Part shown: one piece after another, positions 55,315 to 64,000 of the stretch
Numbering within the stretch: the first letter of the stretch is position 1
Layout: each line of letters begins with the position of its first letter
From: Pseudoxanthomonas sp. X-1
Lineage (GTDB): Bacteria; Pseudomonadota; Gammaproteobacteria; Xanthomonadales; Xanthomonadaceae
NCBI RefSeq assembly: GCF_020042665.1
Contig: NZ_CP083376.1
Location: 2,392,001-2,456,000 of the forward strand
Direction: 5' to 3'
DNA: 64,000 nt
Notes under the pieces: generated by a model
The model's input: only the letters and a program-made list of their open reading frames with translations
The model's database searches: none
Told to the model about the DNA's origin: nothing
Made by a program: the position numbers and the translations under genes

Positions 55315-57000
55315 ATGACGCAGGAACGGCCCTGGTTTGCCAGCTATCCCGCGGGAATTCCGCACGAAATCGACGTCGACGAGTACCGCTCGATCGTCGA
55401 TGTCCTGGAGACCGCGATCTCCAGCTACCGCGACAAGCCGGCGTTCTCCAACTTCGGCAAGGTGCTGACCTACGCCGACATCGATCGCCTGAGCCAGCAG
55501 ATGGCCAGCTACCTGCTGCATGAGCTCAAGCTCAAGCGCGGGGACCGCGTGGCGGTGATGATGCCCAACTGCCTGCAGTACCCGGTCTCGATCTTCGGCA
55601 TCCTGCGCGCCGGGCTGACCGTGGTGAACGTCAACCCGCTCTACACCGATCGCGAGCTGCACCACCAGCTGCACGATGCCGGCGTCTCCACGCTGATCGT
55701 GGTCGACAACTTCGGCGTCACAGCGCAGAAGGCGCTGGAAGGCAGCGGCGTGCGCCATGTCATCACCACCGCGCTGGGCGACCTGCTCGGCTTCCCCAAG
55801 GGCCCGCTGGTCAACTTCGTCCTGAAGTACGTCAAGAAGATGGTGCCCGATTACGAGATCGCCGGCGCCGTGCGCTTCAAGGACGTGCTGCGCCTGGGCA
55901 GCAGGCCGCTGCCCAAGCTGGACATCCAGCCCGAGGACATCGCCTTCCTGCAGTACACCGGCGGCACCACCGGCGTGGCCAAGGGCGCGATGCTGACCCA
56001 CCGCAACCTGGTGGCCAACATGCAGCAGGCCTCGACCTGGGTCGGCATCAAGACGCGGCCCGGCGAGGAGTACATCATCACCGCGCTGCCGCTGTACCAC
56101 ATCTTCGCGCTGACGGCGAACTGCCTGGTCTTCATGAAGTTCGGCGGCCTCAACCATCTGGTCACCAATCCGCGCGACATGAAGGGCTTCGTCAAGGAGC
56201 TCTCCAAGGCACCGTTCACCGCGATCACCGGCGTCAACACCCTGTTCAACGGCCTGCTCAACACCCCGGGCTTCGACCAGATCGACTTCAGCCATCTGCG
56301 GCTGACCCTGGGCGGCGGCATGGCGGTGCAGCGCAGCGTGGCCGAGCGCTGGAAGAAGGTCACCGGCGTCACCCTGATCGAAGCCTACGGCCTGACCGAG
56401 ACCTCCCCGGCCGCGTGCATCAACCCGATGGACCTGACCGACTACAACGGCGCCATCGGCCTGCCCGTGCCCTCGACCGACTGCTGTCTCAAGGATGACG
56501 ACGGCAACACCCTGCCCGGCGGCGACGACACCGTCGGTGAGCTGTGCATCAAGGGCCCGCAGGTCATGAAGGGCTACTGGAACCGCCCGGACGAGACCGC
56601 CAAGGTGATCGACGCCGAGGGCTGGCTGCACACCGGCGACATGGCCCGCATGGACGCGCGCGGCTTCTTCTATATCGTCGACCGCAAGAAGGACATGATC
56701 CTGGTGTCCGGCTTCAACGTGTATCCCAACGAGATCGAGGACGTGATCGCCGGCATGCCCGGCGTGCTGGAAGTGGCCGCCGTCGGCGTGCCCGACGAGC
56801 ACTCCGGCGAGGTGGTCAAGGTCTTCATCGTGCGCAAGGATCCGGCCCTGAGCGAGGCCGACGTCAAGGCGTTCTGCCGCGAGAACCTCACCGGCTACAA
56901 GCAGCCGCGCCGGATCGAGTTCAGGGACGAGCTGCCCAAGAGCAACGTCGGCAAGATCCTGCGCAAGGAACTGCGCCAGCAGGAGAAGGCCGCGCGCTGA
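55315..57000 (+). CDS. rpfB: Long-chain acyl-CoA ligase RpfB
   Basis: A 561-residue AMP-forming enzyme. Motifs: [18 protein letters not shown] (P-loop), [24 protein letters not shown] and [20 protein letters not shown], ending [13 protein letters not shown] with the catalytic Lys. In Xanthomonas RpfB is a FadD-like ligase involved in DSF turnover and fatty-acid supply. The ATG at 55315 follows gggagggg; the frame open from 55216 extends past homology. It is upstream of rpfF on the same strand with a 274-bp gap. Confidence 0.96.
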   Translation: MTQERPWFASYPAGIPHEIDVDEYRSIVDVLETAISSYRDKPAFSNFGKVLTYADIDRLSQQMASYLLHELKLKRGDRVAVMMPNCLQYPVSIFGILRAGLTVVNVNPLYTDRELHHQLHDAGVSTLIVVDNFGVTAQKALEGSGVRHVITTALGDLLGFPKGPLVNFVLKYVKKMVPDYEIAGAVRFKDVLRLGSRPLPKLDIQPEDIAFLQYTGGTTGVAKGAMLTHRNLVANMQQASTWVGIKTRPGEEYIITALPLYHIFALTANCLVFMKFGGLNHLVTNPRDMKGFVKELSKAPFTAITGVNTLFNGLLNTPGFDQIDFSHLRLTLGGGMAVQRSVAERWKKVTGVTLIEAYGLTETSPAACINPMDLTDYNGAIGLPVPSTDCCLKDDDGNTLPGGDDTVGELCIKGPQVMKGYWNRPDETAKVIDAEGWLHTGDMARMDARGFFYIVDRKKDMILVSGFNVYPNEIEDVIAGMPGVLEVAAVGVPDEHSGEVVKVFIVRKDPALSEADVKAFCRENLTGYKQPRRIEFRDELPKSNVGKILRKELRQQEKAAR

Positions 57001-57098
57001 ACACGCCGGCAGGCGGTCGCCGGCATCACGCCGGCGCGCCACACATTTCGGGAAGTGTGCACCCGCCGCAGGCCGCCGACGAGGGCTTCTGCGCGCTT

Positions 57099-57116
57099 TG
57101 GTGATTGCTATCACAC
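57099..57116 (+). promoter_or_regulatory. Clp/CRP-type binding site upstream of rpfF
   Basis: ggtga-ttgcta-tcaca (57100-57115) matches the CRP/Clp consensus TGTGA-N6-TCACA at 9 of 10 positions. It lies 160-175 bp before the rpfF start and about 100 bp after the rpfB stop. In Xanthomonas Clp responds to cyclic di-GMP and regulates rpf-linked genes. A ttgacg hexamer at 57170 may be part of the promoter. Confidence 0.55.
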
Positions 57117-57274
57117 TAAAAACGGGCCTTCGACCGAGTTACTCTAAGTCATTGAGTCACGGGCTTTTTTTGACGCATTTAACACTTGGTTCAGGTGTAG
57201 GATCGGCGTCGCCGCGGCCCCCGACGCGGCGACGACCCCCTTCTCTCTCTCACGCCCTTCAAGAGATCGCCGCC

Positions 57275-58150
57275 ATGAACCTGATCGAAAAGCTCCAGCC
57301 GCGTCAGCGCACCTACTCCACCATCCGCACCGAAACGACCCACGAGGGCAACGCGCACTGGCTGTACATGCATGCCGATGCCGCCACCGGCGTGCGCCCG
57401 TGCTGCCGCAAGGACATGCTCGACGAGATGTGGTCGGTGATGAACCAGATCACCCTGCCCCCCTCGCAACGCGCCAGCGGCGCGCTGCGCCACTTCGTGC
57501 TGGCCTCGGATGCGGCCGCCTACAACCTGGGCGGCGATCTGAACCTGTTCACCCAACTGATCCGCGAAGGCAACCGCGACCGCCTGCTGGCCTATGCCCA
57601 GCGCTGCGTTGAGGGCGTGCACCACCTGCACGTGGGCTTCGGCGGCGACGTGCGCAGCATCGCGCTGATCCAGGGCGATGCGCTGGGCGGCGGCCTGGAG
57701 ATGGCGCTGGCCTGCCACACCATCGTGGCCGAGGAAGGCTGCGGCATGGGCCTGCCGGAGGTGCTGTTCGGCCTGTTCCCGGGCATGGGCGCCTATTCGT
57801 TCCTGTGCCGTCGCGTGGCGCCACAGGTGGCCGAGAAGATCATCCTGGAAGGCCGCGTCTACAGCAGCGAGGAGATGTACAAGCTGGGCGTGGTCGACAT
57901 CCTGGTGCCCAAGGGCCAGGGCGTGGCGGCCGTCGAGGACCTGATCCGCACCCAGCGCCGCATTCCGCACTCCTATCTTGCGATGAACGCGGCCCGCAAC
58001 CTGGCCCAGGCCGTCAGCTACGACGAACTGATGGAGATCACCAAGGTGTGGGTGGAGACCGCGCTGGCCCTGGGCGACAAGTCGCTGCGGACCATGGACC
58101 GCCTGGTCAAGGCGCAGACCCGCCGCGCCAGCCTGGACGTGGTCGCCTGA
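57275..58150 (+). CDS. rpfF: DSF synthase RpfF (enoyl-CoA hydratase/thioesterase-like)
   Basis: A 291-residue crotonase-fold enzyme that makes cis-2-unsaturated fatty acids (DSF) from 3-hydroxyacyl-ACP. The ATG at 57275 gives MNLIEKLQPRQRTYSTIRTE. GDALGGGLEMALACHTIV contains Glu142 and GLPEVLFGLFPGMGAY contains Glu162, equivalent to the catalytic glutamates 141 and 161 of Xanthomonas RpfF. Length and sequence match the family. It is convergent with rpfC, the sensor that also restrains RpfF by binding. Confidence 0.97.
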   Translation: MNLIEKLQPRQRTYSTIRTETTHEGNAHWLYMHADAATGVRPCCRKDMLDEMWSVMNQITLPPSQRASGALRHFVLASDAAAYNLGGDLNLFTQLIREGNRDRLLAYAQRCVEGVHHLHVGFGGDVRSIALIQGDALGGGLEMALACHTIVAEEGCGMGLPEVLFGLFPGMGAYSFLCRRVAPQVAEKIILEGRVYSSEEMYKLGVVDILVPKGQGVAAVEDLIRTQRRIPHSYLAMNAARNLAQAVSYDELMEITKVWVETALALGDKSLRTMDRLVKAQTRRASLDVVA

Positions 58151-58170
58151 GCCCGCAGGCATGGATCCCG

Positions 58171-58239
58171 GCCCGGCCGACAGGCCGGGCGGCCTCTGGG
58201 CCACACACGAAAGCAGCAGCGCCCCGTCGCCTGGGGCGC
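58171..58239. terminator. Hairpins between convergent rpfF and rpfC
   Basis: Two perfect stems: gcccggcc-gaca-ggccgggc (58171-58190) and gcgcccc-gtcgcct-ggggcgc (58219-58239). They lie between the two stop codons (96-bp gap). Neither has a good T-run, so factor-assisted or bidirectional termination is likely. Confidence 0.5.
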
Positions 58240-58246
58240 GGAAAGA

Positions 58247-60466
58247 TCAGCGCTCGCCGCCGTCGCGCGCCTTGCGGCGCTGCTGCGCGCGCACGGTCAG
58301 CGCCTCGCGGCCCATGCGGAAGTGGCCATCGAGCTGATGCATGCGCTGGCGCCATTCGGCCAGCATCTGCCAGTCGGCCATGCGCATGAACTGACCGCTC
58401 TCCTCGGCCAGACGCGACATGCCCAGGTTGCCGGCCACACCCTTGAGCGCATGGGCATGCTCGCGCATGCGGTCCCAGTCCTGCGCCTCGCCGGCGCGCA
58501 GCATGCCGTGGAAGCAGGCCTCGGCGTCGTTGAGGCATTGCTGGATGAATTCCTGCTCGAAGGTCTCGCCCATGCCCAACTGCAGGAGTTCGTCGAGCAC
58601 GCGCGGATCGAACACCTCGGCCTGGCTGGCGCCGGTCGGCTCGTTGCCGCGTACCACCGCCAGCTTGCCCTGAGGCTGGCGCAGGCTGCCGTTGACCGCG
58701 ATGTCGTTGAGCGTATCGAGCAGCTTGCTCGCGACCACCGGCTTGGCCAGGAAGGCATGGGCGCCGGCCTGTTCGCAGCTGCTGATCGACTGCGGGGTCA
58801 CATCGGCGCTGAGCACCACCACCGGCGTACGCGGCGCCCCGCCGGCCTGCATCACGCGCAGTTCCTTGAGCAGGTCCAGGCCGCTCATGCCGGGCATGTG
58901 CAGGTCGATGATCGCCGCGTCGTAATCGGTCACCGCCAGGGCGTCGAGCACCTCCTCGCCGCCGTTGACGCAGGCGACCCGGTGCCCCGCCTTCTGCAGC
59001 AGGCGCTGCAGCACCATGCGGTTGGCCTCGTGGTCGTCGGCCACCAGGATCTGCATGCTGCGCACGCGCGCCCGGTGGCGCAGGAAGGGATCTGAGAAGG
59101 CGATCACGTTCTCGGAACGCGCCTGCGGCGCGGCACCCGCCTCGGCGGCCTCCTCGGCGACATCGATCTCCTCGGCCAGTGCCGGCACCATCGGCGTGGC
59201 GCCGGATACGACCACGTCGAACGGTACCTCGACCCAGAAGGTGCTGCCCAGGCCGACTTCGCTTTCGAAGCCGATGGACCCGCCCATGGCCTCGGTCAGG
59301 CCCTTGGCGATGGCCGCGCCCAGGCCGGTGCCGCCGTAGCGGCGGCTCAGGCTCACGTCGGCCTGTTCGAACGCCTCGAACAGCCGATCCTGCAGACGCG
59401 GCGGGATGCCCACGCCGGTGTCGATCACGGTGAAGCGCAGACGCACGCGCGCGTCGATCGACGGCACGGTGGCGACCTGGATGCGCACGCCGCCGCGGTC
59501 GGTGAACTTGACCGCGTTGCCGACCAGGTTGATCAGCACCTGGCGCAGGTGGCGCGCGTCGCCCATCAGCGTGGCCGGCACGTCGTCGGCGAAGTGCACG
59601 GTGTAGTCCAGCCTCTTGGCCCTGGCCTGCGGCAGCATGATGAAGCCGACGTGCTTGACCAGTTCGCGCGGGGCGAACTCGCTGATGTCCAGGCGCAGCT
59701 TGCCGGCCTCGATCGCCGAGATGTCCAGCACCTCCTCCACCAGCGCCAGCAGGCTGCGGGCGGAGGCCTGGATGGTGTTCAGGCATTCGCGCTGCTCGGC
59801 ATCCAGGCGCGTGGTCGCCAGCACCTCGGTCATGCCCGACAGGCCGTTGAGCGGGGTGCGGAACTCGTGGCTCATGTTGGCCAGGAAGCGGCTCTTGGCC
59901 TCGCTGGCGCGGCGCGCATCGGCGCTGGCGCGGGTCAGCTTGCGCAGCAGGTTGGAGAAGTACAGCGGCACCGCGGCCAGGCCGCCGACCAGGCCGATCG
60001 CCAGCTTCAGATTCGCCAGCCAGTAGTCGGTCATCAGCACGGTCGTGGTGAAGCTGACCATCGCCATGGCCACGGCCAGGTACAGGTAGTTGTTGCCGTA
60101 GCGCATGCCGTTGCCGACGGTGACCCACATCACCACCACGTATACCCAGCTCAGCGGCTCGCCCATCTGGATCATGCCGGCGGCCATCAGCCCGTAGTCT
60201 GCCAGCATGCCGATGATCCGGCGCGTGTCCGAGCGCTCCGGGCGCAGCCACATCCACACCAGCAGCACGCAGCCCAGGCTCAGGCCGCTGAGCACGATGG
60301 CCAGCACGCCCTGGTACTGATGGACGGGCAGCTGTGCCCGCACCGGCGGCAGCAGCACGTACATCAGGATCAGGCTGATCAGCGCGATCCGGACCACCGC
60401 CTGGCCGTGCTCGTTGTCGCGGCGCACCGGCAGGCGCAGTTTGAACTGTTGCAGCAGGGCGGCCAT
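58247..60466 (-). CDS. rpfC: DSF-sensing hybrid histidine kinase RpfC
   Basis: A 739-residue membrane sensor. It has a short cytosolic N-terminus, then five hydrophobic segments (about residues 25-175) forming the DSF input domain. Next are HisKA with His200 (FLANMSHEFRTPLNGLSGM), HATPase (LINLVGNAVKFTDRGG, DTGVGIP, GGTGLGAAIAKGL), receiver with Asp521 (AAIIDLHMPGMSGLDLL) and HPt with His672 (HAHALKGVAGNLG). These correspond to the H-D-H relay of Xanthomonas RpfC. The ATG at 60466 is 5 nt after the rpfG stop, so rpfG-rpfC form one operon. Confidence 0.96.
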   Translation of the reverse strand: MAALLQQFKLRLPVRRDNEHGQAVVRIALISLILMYVLLPPVRAQLPVHQYQGVLAIVLSGLSLGCVLLVWMWLRPERSDTRRIIGMLADYGLMAAGMIQMGEPLSWVYVVVMWVTVGNGMRYGNNYLYLAVAMAMVSFTTTVLMTDYWLANLKLAIGLVGGLAAVPLYFSNLLRKLTRASADARRASEAKSRFLANMSHEFRTPLNGLSGMTEVLATTRLDAEQRECLNTIQASARSLLALVEEVLDISAIEAGKLRLDISEFAPRELVKHVGFIMLPQARAKRLDYTVHFADDVPATLMGDARHLRQVLINLVGNAVKFTDRGGVRIQVATVPSIDARVRLRFTVIDTGVGIPPRLQDRLFEAFEQADVSLSRRYGGTGLGAAIAKGLTEAMGGSIGFESEVGLGSTFWVEVPFDVVVSGATPMVPALAEEIDVAEEAAEAGAAPQARSENVIAFSDPFLRHRARVRSMQILVADDHEANRMVLQRLLQKAGHRVACVNGGEEVLDALAVTDYDAAIIDLHMPGMSGLDLLKELRVMQAGGAPRTPVVVLSADVTPQSISSCEQAGAHAFLAKPVVASKLLDTLNDIAVNGSLRQPQGKLAVVRGNEPTGASQAEVFDPRVLDELLQLGMGETFEQEFIQQCLNDAEACFHGMLRAGEAQDWDRMREHAHALKGVAGNLGMSRLAEESGQFMRMADWQMLAEWRQRMHQLDGHFRMGREALTVRAQQRRKARDGGER

Positions 60467-60470
60467 GGGA

Positions 60471-61610
60471 CTACTCCAATCCTGGGCGTGCTTGCAGCGT
60501 CGAATAGCGGTCGCAGATCTGGTCCAGCCGCTCGCGGCCGCGGAACAGCGCGTCCACGCAGGCCGGGTCGAACAGGCGCCCACGCTGCGCGTAGAGGTAG
60601 GCCAGCGCCGCATCGCGCGTCCAAGCCGGCTTGTAGGGACGCGCGGAGATCAGCGCGTCGAACACGTCGGCCACCGCCACGATGCGCGCCTCGATCGGGA
60701 TCTGCTCACCACGCAGCCCGTCGGGATAGCCGCTGCCGTCGAAACGCTCGTGGTGGCGCAGGGCGATGATCGCGCCGGTCTGGATCAGCCGGTTCTGGCT
60801 GCCGCTGAGCAGTTCGTGGCCGATCTTCGGGTGCCGGCGCATGATCGCCAGCTCATCGGCATCCAGCGGGCCGGGCTTCATCAGCACCGCGTCGGGGATG
60901 GCGATCTTGCCCATGTCGTGCAGCGGCGCGGCCAGCTCGATGGCGCGCACGTCCTCCTCGCCCATGCCCAGCTGCTCGGCCACCAGGGCGGCGATGCGCG
61001 CCATGCGCTCCAGGAAGGCGCTGGTGCCGCTGTCGCGGTACTCGATGGCGCGGGCCAGGCGCGAGAGCGTCTCGCGCTCGCGCTCCTCGACCTCGTGCAT
61101 GCTCGACAGCAGGCGCTGCTCCAGCGACAGGGCACGCTGTTTGACGTTCTCCGACTGCTGGCGCAGCTGCAGCAGGTTGCGGCAGCGGGCGCGCAGTTCG
61201 CGCGGGCGCACCGGCTTGACCAGAAAATCGATGACCCCGGCCTCCAGCGCGGCCTGGCGGATCGGTTCGTCGCCGACCACGGTGATCAGGATCACCGGGA
61301 TGTCGCGGTGCATCGGCAGGCGGCGGAAGCGTCGGGCGAACTCCAGCCCGTCCATGCCCGGCATGCGGTAGTCCAGCAGCAGCAGGTCGGTGCGGTGCTG
61401 GCTGCACCACTCCAGCGCCACCTGCGGGTCGCCGAAGTCGTGCACCGCCAGTTCGGTGGCGATGTCCTCGATCACGTGGCGCAGCATGGTGCGCGCGGAC
61501 GCCTGGTCGTCGATGATGACGATGTTCAATTCGCTACCTGCGCCATTGGGCCAGCGCTGCTGGTCCGTCGGGGAGGACACCGCTGTGAAGACGCGGCTCG
61601 GGGTCAGCAT
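60471..61610 (-). CDS. rpfG: Response regulator RpfG with HD-GYP cyclic di-GMP phosphodiesterase domain
   Basis: A 379-residue protein. The receiver domain has NIVIIDDQASARTML and phosphoacceptor Asp80 in DLLLLDYRMPGMDGL. The HD-GYP domain has HDMGKIAIPD (His231-Asp232) and ALRHHERFDGSGYPDGL (the HHExxDGxGYP motif). Phosphorylated RpfG hydrolyses cyclic di-GMP and so turns on extracellular enzymes and motility. The ATG at 61610 (MLTPSRVFTA) is chosen; an upstream frame open to 61739 lacks homology. It is followed by rpfC with no rpfH between. Confidence 0.96.
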   Translation of the reverse strand: MLTPSRVFTAVSSPTDQQRWPNGAGSELNIVIIDDQASARTMLRHVIEDIATELAVHDFGDPQVALEWCSQHRTDLLLLDYRMPGMDGLEFARRFRRLPMHRDIPVILITVVGDEPIRQAALEAGVIDFLVKPVRPRELRARCRNLLQLRQQSENVKQRALSLEQRLLSSMHEVEERERETLSRLARAIEYRDSGTSAFLERMARIAALVAEQLGMGEEDVRAIELAAPLHDMGKIAIPDAVLMKPGPLDADELAIMRRHPKIGHELLSGSQNRLIQTGAIIALRHHERFDGSGYPDGLRGEQIPIEARIVAVADVFDALISARPYKPAWTRDAALAYLYAQRGRLFDPACVDALFRGRERLDQICDRYSTLQARPGLE

Positions 61611-61915
61611 GAAACACCACCTCTCGGGGGATACGAGGCTGCCAGGATGTGAAGGGAACCCGCCGCATCGGGTTCCCCCGCCCCTGACGCCGACGTGTTT
61701 CCACGGGTCGAAGGCTCTACCAAGCATGAAGCATGCCACCGAACCCGCCGTGAGCGTATCAGTGCGGCATGCCCCGTATCCCTTGGCGGAAACGTCCGAC
61801 CCGTCCGCGAGCGGCCAGACGCGCCATTTCCGGCGTCAGCCGCCCGCGAGGCATTTTGTTTCTTTTGCAACCATCAAGGCGTCCAGGCGGCCGGCGTGCC
61901 CGGATGCGTCACTTT
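61611..61915. promoter_or_regulatory. Upstream region of rpfGC
   Basis: 305 bp between lysS and rpfG on the minus strand, with no gene. An exact 8-bp inverted repeat gggaaccc / gggttccc with an 8-nt loop (61654-61677) lies 44 nt upstream of the rpfG start, within the probable leader. The rpfGC promoter must be here but was not placed. Confidence 0.45.
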
Positions 61916-63433
61916 TCAACCCTGGGCCTCGGGCCGCATGTAGGGGAACAGCAGCACGTCGCGGATCGAGGAGGTGCCGGTCAGCAGCATGACCAGGCGG
62001 TCGATGCCGATGCCCAGGCCGCCGGTCGGGGCCAGGCCGTACTCCAGCGCGCGGATGTAGTCGGCGTCGAAATGCATGGCCTCGTCGTCGCCGCTGTCCT
62101 TGGCCTCGACCTGGGCACGGAAGCGCGCGGCCTGGTCTTCCGGGTCGTTGAGCTCGGAGAAGCCGTTGGCGATCTCCTTGCCGTTGATGAACAGCTCGAA
62201 GCGGTCGGTGTACCCCGGCTCGGTATCGCTGGAACGCGCCAGCGGCGAGACCTCGACCGGGTGATCGGTGATGAAGGTCGGCTGCACCAGGGTGTGCTCG
62301 ACGGTGGCCTCGAAGATCTCCAGCAGCAGCTTGCCCCAGCCCCAGGACGGCTTGACCCGGATCCCCAGCCGCTCGGCGTGGCGCCGCAGCGCATCGCGGT
62401 CGGTGCAGTCGGCCGCGCTGATCTCCGGGTTGTGGTGGCGCACGGCCTCGTCCATGCGCCAGCGGCGGAACGCCGGGCCCAGGTCGATCCGCGCACCGTC
62501 CCACTCGACCTCGGTGGTGCCGAGCACGGTCTGCGCGGCATGGCGGATCACGCCCTCGGTCAGGTCCATCACCTCGTGGTACGTGGCGTAGGCCTCGTAC
62601 AGTTCGAGCATGGTGAACTCGGGGTTGTGGCGCGTGGAGACGCCTTCGTTGCGGAAGTTGCGGTTGATCTCGTACACGCGCTCCAGGCCGCCGACGACCA
62701 GGCGCTTGAGATACAGCTCCGGCGCCACGCGCAGGTACAGCTGCAGGTCCAGCGCGTTGTGATGCGTGGTGAACGGCTTGGCCGTGGCGCCGCCGGGGAT
62801 GTAATGCATCATCGGCGTCTCCACTTCCAGGAAGCGGCGCGCGTCGAGCCAGGCGCGGATGGCGCGGATGATCTTGCTGCGCTTGATGAACACCTCGCGC
62901 GACTCGGGCGTCACGATGAGATCGACGTAGCGCTGGCGATAGCGCTGCTCGACATCGCTCAGGCCGTGCCATTTGTCCGGCAGCGGGCGCAGCGACTTGG
63001 TCAGCAGGCGCAGCGCGGTGGCCTTGACCGACAGTTCGCCGGTCTTGGTCCGGGTCAGCGTGCCTTCCACCGCGATGATGTCGCCCACGTCCCAGCCCTT
63101 GAACGCGGCATAGGCCTCGCCCAGCGTATTGCCCTGCAGGAACAGTTGTATGCGACCGGACTCGTCCTGCACCTGCGCGAAGCTGGCCTTGCCCATCACC
63201 CGCTTGGCCATGAGCCGCCCGGCGAGCTTGACGTGGCGGTCCAGGCCCTCGAGCACCTCGGCGCTGAAGGTGTCCGCATCGGCGAACTCGGCCTGCAGGT
63301 CGCCGGCGTAGCTCTCACGCTTGAAGTCGTTGGGATAGGCGATGCCCTGCCCGCGCAGCGCGGTGAGCTTGCCGCGGCGCTCGGCGATGAGGCTGTTCTC
63401 GTCGGTGGGCGTGGTGGTGGGCTGGTCGGTCAT
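61916..63433 (-). CDS. lysS: Lysine--tRNA ligase (class II)
   Basis: A 505-residue class II synthetase. The OB-fold anticodon domain contains [20 protein letters not shown] and [13 protein letters not shown]. Class II motif 1 is in [16 protein letters not shown], motif 2 in [20 protein letters not shown] and motif 3 in [16 protein letters not shown]. The ATG at 63433 ([10 protein letters not shown]) is used. It lies 118 bp downstream of prfB, the same prfB-lysS pairing as in E. coli. Confidence 0.97.
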   Translation of the reverse strand: MTDQPTTTPTDENSLIAERRGKLTALRGQGIAYPNDFKRESYAGDLQAEFADADTFSAEVLEGLDRHVKLAGRLMAKRVMGKASFAQVQDESGRIQLFLQGNTLGEAYAAFKGWDVGDIIAVEGTLTRTKTGELSVKATALRLLTKSLRPLPDKWHGLSDVEQRYRQRYVDLIVTPESREVFIKRSKIIRAIRAWLDARRFLEVETPMMHYIPGGATAKPFTTHHNALDLQLYLRVAPELYLKRLVVGGLERVYEINRNFRNEGVSTRHNPEFTMLELYEAYATYHEVMDLTEGVIRHAAQTVLGTTEVEWDGARIDLGPAFRRWRMDEAVRHHNPEISAADCTDRDALRRHAERLGIRVKPSWGWGKLLLEIFEATVEHTLVQPTFITDHPVEVSPLARSSDTEPGYTDRFELFINGKEIANGFSELNDPEDQAARFRAQVEAKDSGDDEAMHFDADYIRALEYGLAPTGGLGIGIDRLVMLLTGTSSIRDVLLFPYMRPEAQG

Positions 63434-63551
63434 GGGGGGAGGAGTGAGTGGAGAGGAGTGAGGAGTGGGCAAGAGCGGGAGGCGGCCAGCGTGGCGGCAG
63501 GAACGGCACGCCTCGACACGCTGCGCATTCCGCTGCGCTCACTCCCGTGCT

Positions 63552-64000
63552 TCAGGCATCGATGCGCTTGGCGCCCGCATCCAGGCCGGACTTCAGGCTC
63601 GCCTCGAGGAACTCGTCCAGGTCGCCGTCGAGCACCTTCTGCGTGTCCGAGCGCTCCACGCCGGTGCGCAGGTCCTTGATGCGGCTCTGGTCGAGCACGT
63701 AGTTGCGGATCTGGCTGCCCCAGCCGATGTCGGACTTGGTGGCCTCCAGCGCGTTCTTCTCGGCGTTGCGCTTCTGGATCTCGATCTCGTAGAGCTTGGC
63801 CTTGAGCATCTTCATGGCGCGGTCGCGGTTGGCGTGCTGGCTGCGCTCGGTCTGGCAGGCCACCACCACGCCGGACGGCACGTGGGTGATGCGCACGGCC
63901 GACTCGGTCTTGTTGACGTGCTGGCCGCCGGCGCCGGAGGAACGGTATACGTCGGTCTTCAGGTCGGCCGGGTTGATCTCGATGTCGATGTTGTCGTCGA
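63552..64000 (-). CDS. prfB: Peptide chain release factor 2, C-terminal part (cut by window edge)
   Basis: The last ~148 codons of RF2. The catalytic GGQ lies in [20 protein letters not shown], followed by [20 protein letters not shown] and [15 protein letters not shown], ending AGAKRIDA. It continues beyond the right window edge, so the programmed +1 frameshift site expected near the 5' end of prfB cannot be checked. It is upstream of lysS on the same strand. Confidence 0.95.
   Translation of the reverse strand, partial: DDNIDIEINPADLKTDVYRSSGAGGQHVNKTESAVRITHVPSGVVVACQTERSQHANRDRAMKMLKAKLYEIEIQKRNAEKNALEATKSDIGWGSQIRNYVLDQSRIKDLRTGVERSDTQKVLDGDLDEFLEASLKSGLDAGAKRIDA

Overview
The window is GC-rich, densely coded chromosomal DNA of a gammaproteobacterium of the Xanthomonadaceae/Lysobacteraceae (Xanthomonas, Stenotrophomonas, Pseudoxanthomonas, Lysobacter group). 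The strongest evidence is the rpf locus at 52-64 kb: acnA (rpfA), rpfB, rpfF, then on the opposite strand rpfC and rpfG, followed by lysS and prfB. This encodes the diffusible signal factor (DSF) quorum-sensing system, and it sits in the gene order known from Xanthomonas. Genus and species cannot be fixed from the sequence alone. No tRNA, rRNA, transposase or CRISPR array was recognised.

Layout. 0-9 kb: the end of a creBC two-component operon, rlmJ, a TonB-dependent receptor, a GNAT acetyltransferase and mfd. 9-11.5 kb: a small, less GC-rich island of four unrelated short genes, one of them a frameshifted acetyltransferase. They are interspersed with hairpin sequences that look like decayed integron attC sites. 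11.5-19.6 kb: an Lhr-type helicase carrying a REP-like element inside its reading frame, small accessory genes, a repeat-rich intergenic region and gpmA. 19.6-26.2 kb: a rhomboid protease, a POT peptide transporter, an M14 carboxypeptidase, a secreted RNase with an overlapping barstar-type inhibitor gene, and dbpA. 26.2-31.5 kb (minus strand): ftsK, lolA and rarA, then a fluoride riboswitch, a short leader ORF and crcB. 31.7-35.8 kb (plus strand): trxB, a metallophosphoesterase, a COG3146 acyltransferase-like gene, aat and infA. 36-39 kb (minus strand): clpS and clpA. 39-41.4 kb: the overlapping nudJ-mnmA-hflD operon.

41.5-47.9 kb (minus strand): a surface-adhesion module made of an AraC-type regulator, a 1365-residue trimeric autotransporter with a 543-bp tandem duplication, and a lipoprotein joining a BamE-like and an OmpA-like domain. 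48.6-54.9 kb: acnB and acnA with a VapBC-type toxin-antitoxin pair between them. 55.3-64 kb: rpfB-rpfF, facing rpfG-rpfC, then lysS and the 3' part of prfB.

Working together: RpfF makes DSF, with RpfB as the associated acyl-CoA ligase. RpfC senses DSF and phosphorylates RpfG, whose HD-GYP domain degrades cyclic di-GMP. A near-consensus Clp/CRP-type site just before rpfF suggests a feedback connection. The points most worth a second look are the two-copy dispersed nested-palindrome repeat with compensatory base changes, the fluoride riboswitch with a coupled 21-codon leader ORF, the attC-like island, the RNase/barstar pair, the autotransporter module and an unusual insertion in MnmA.
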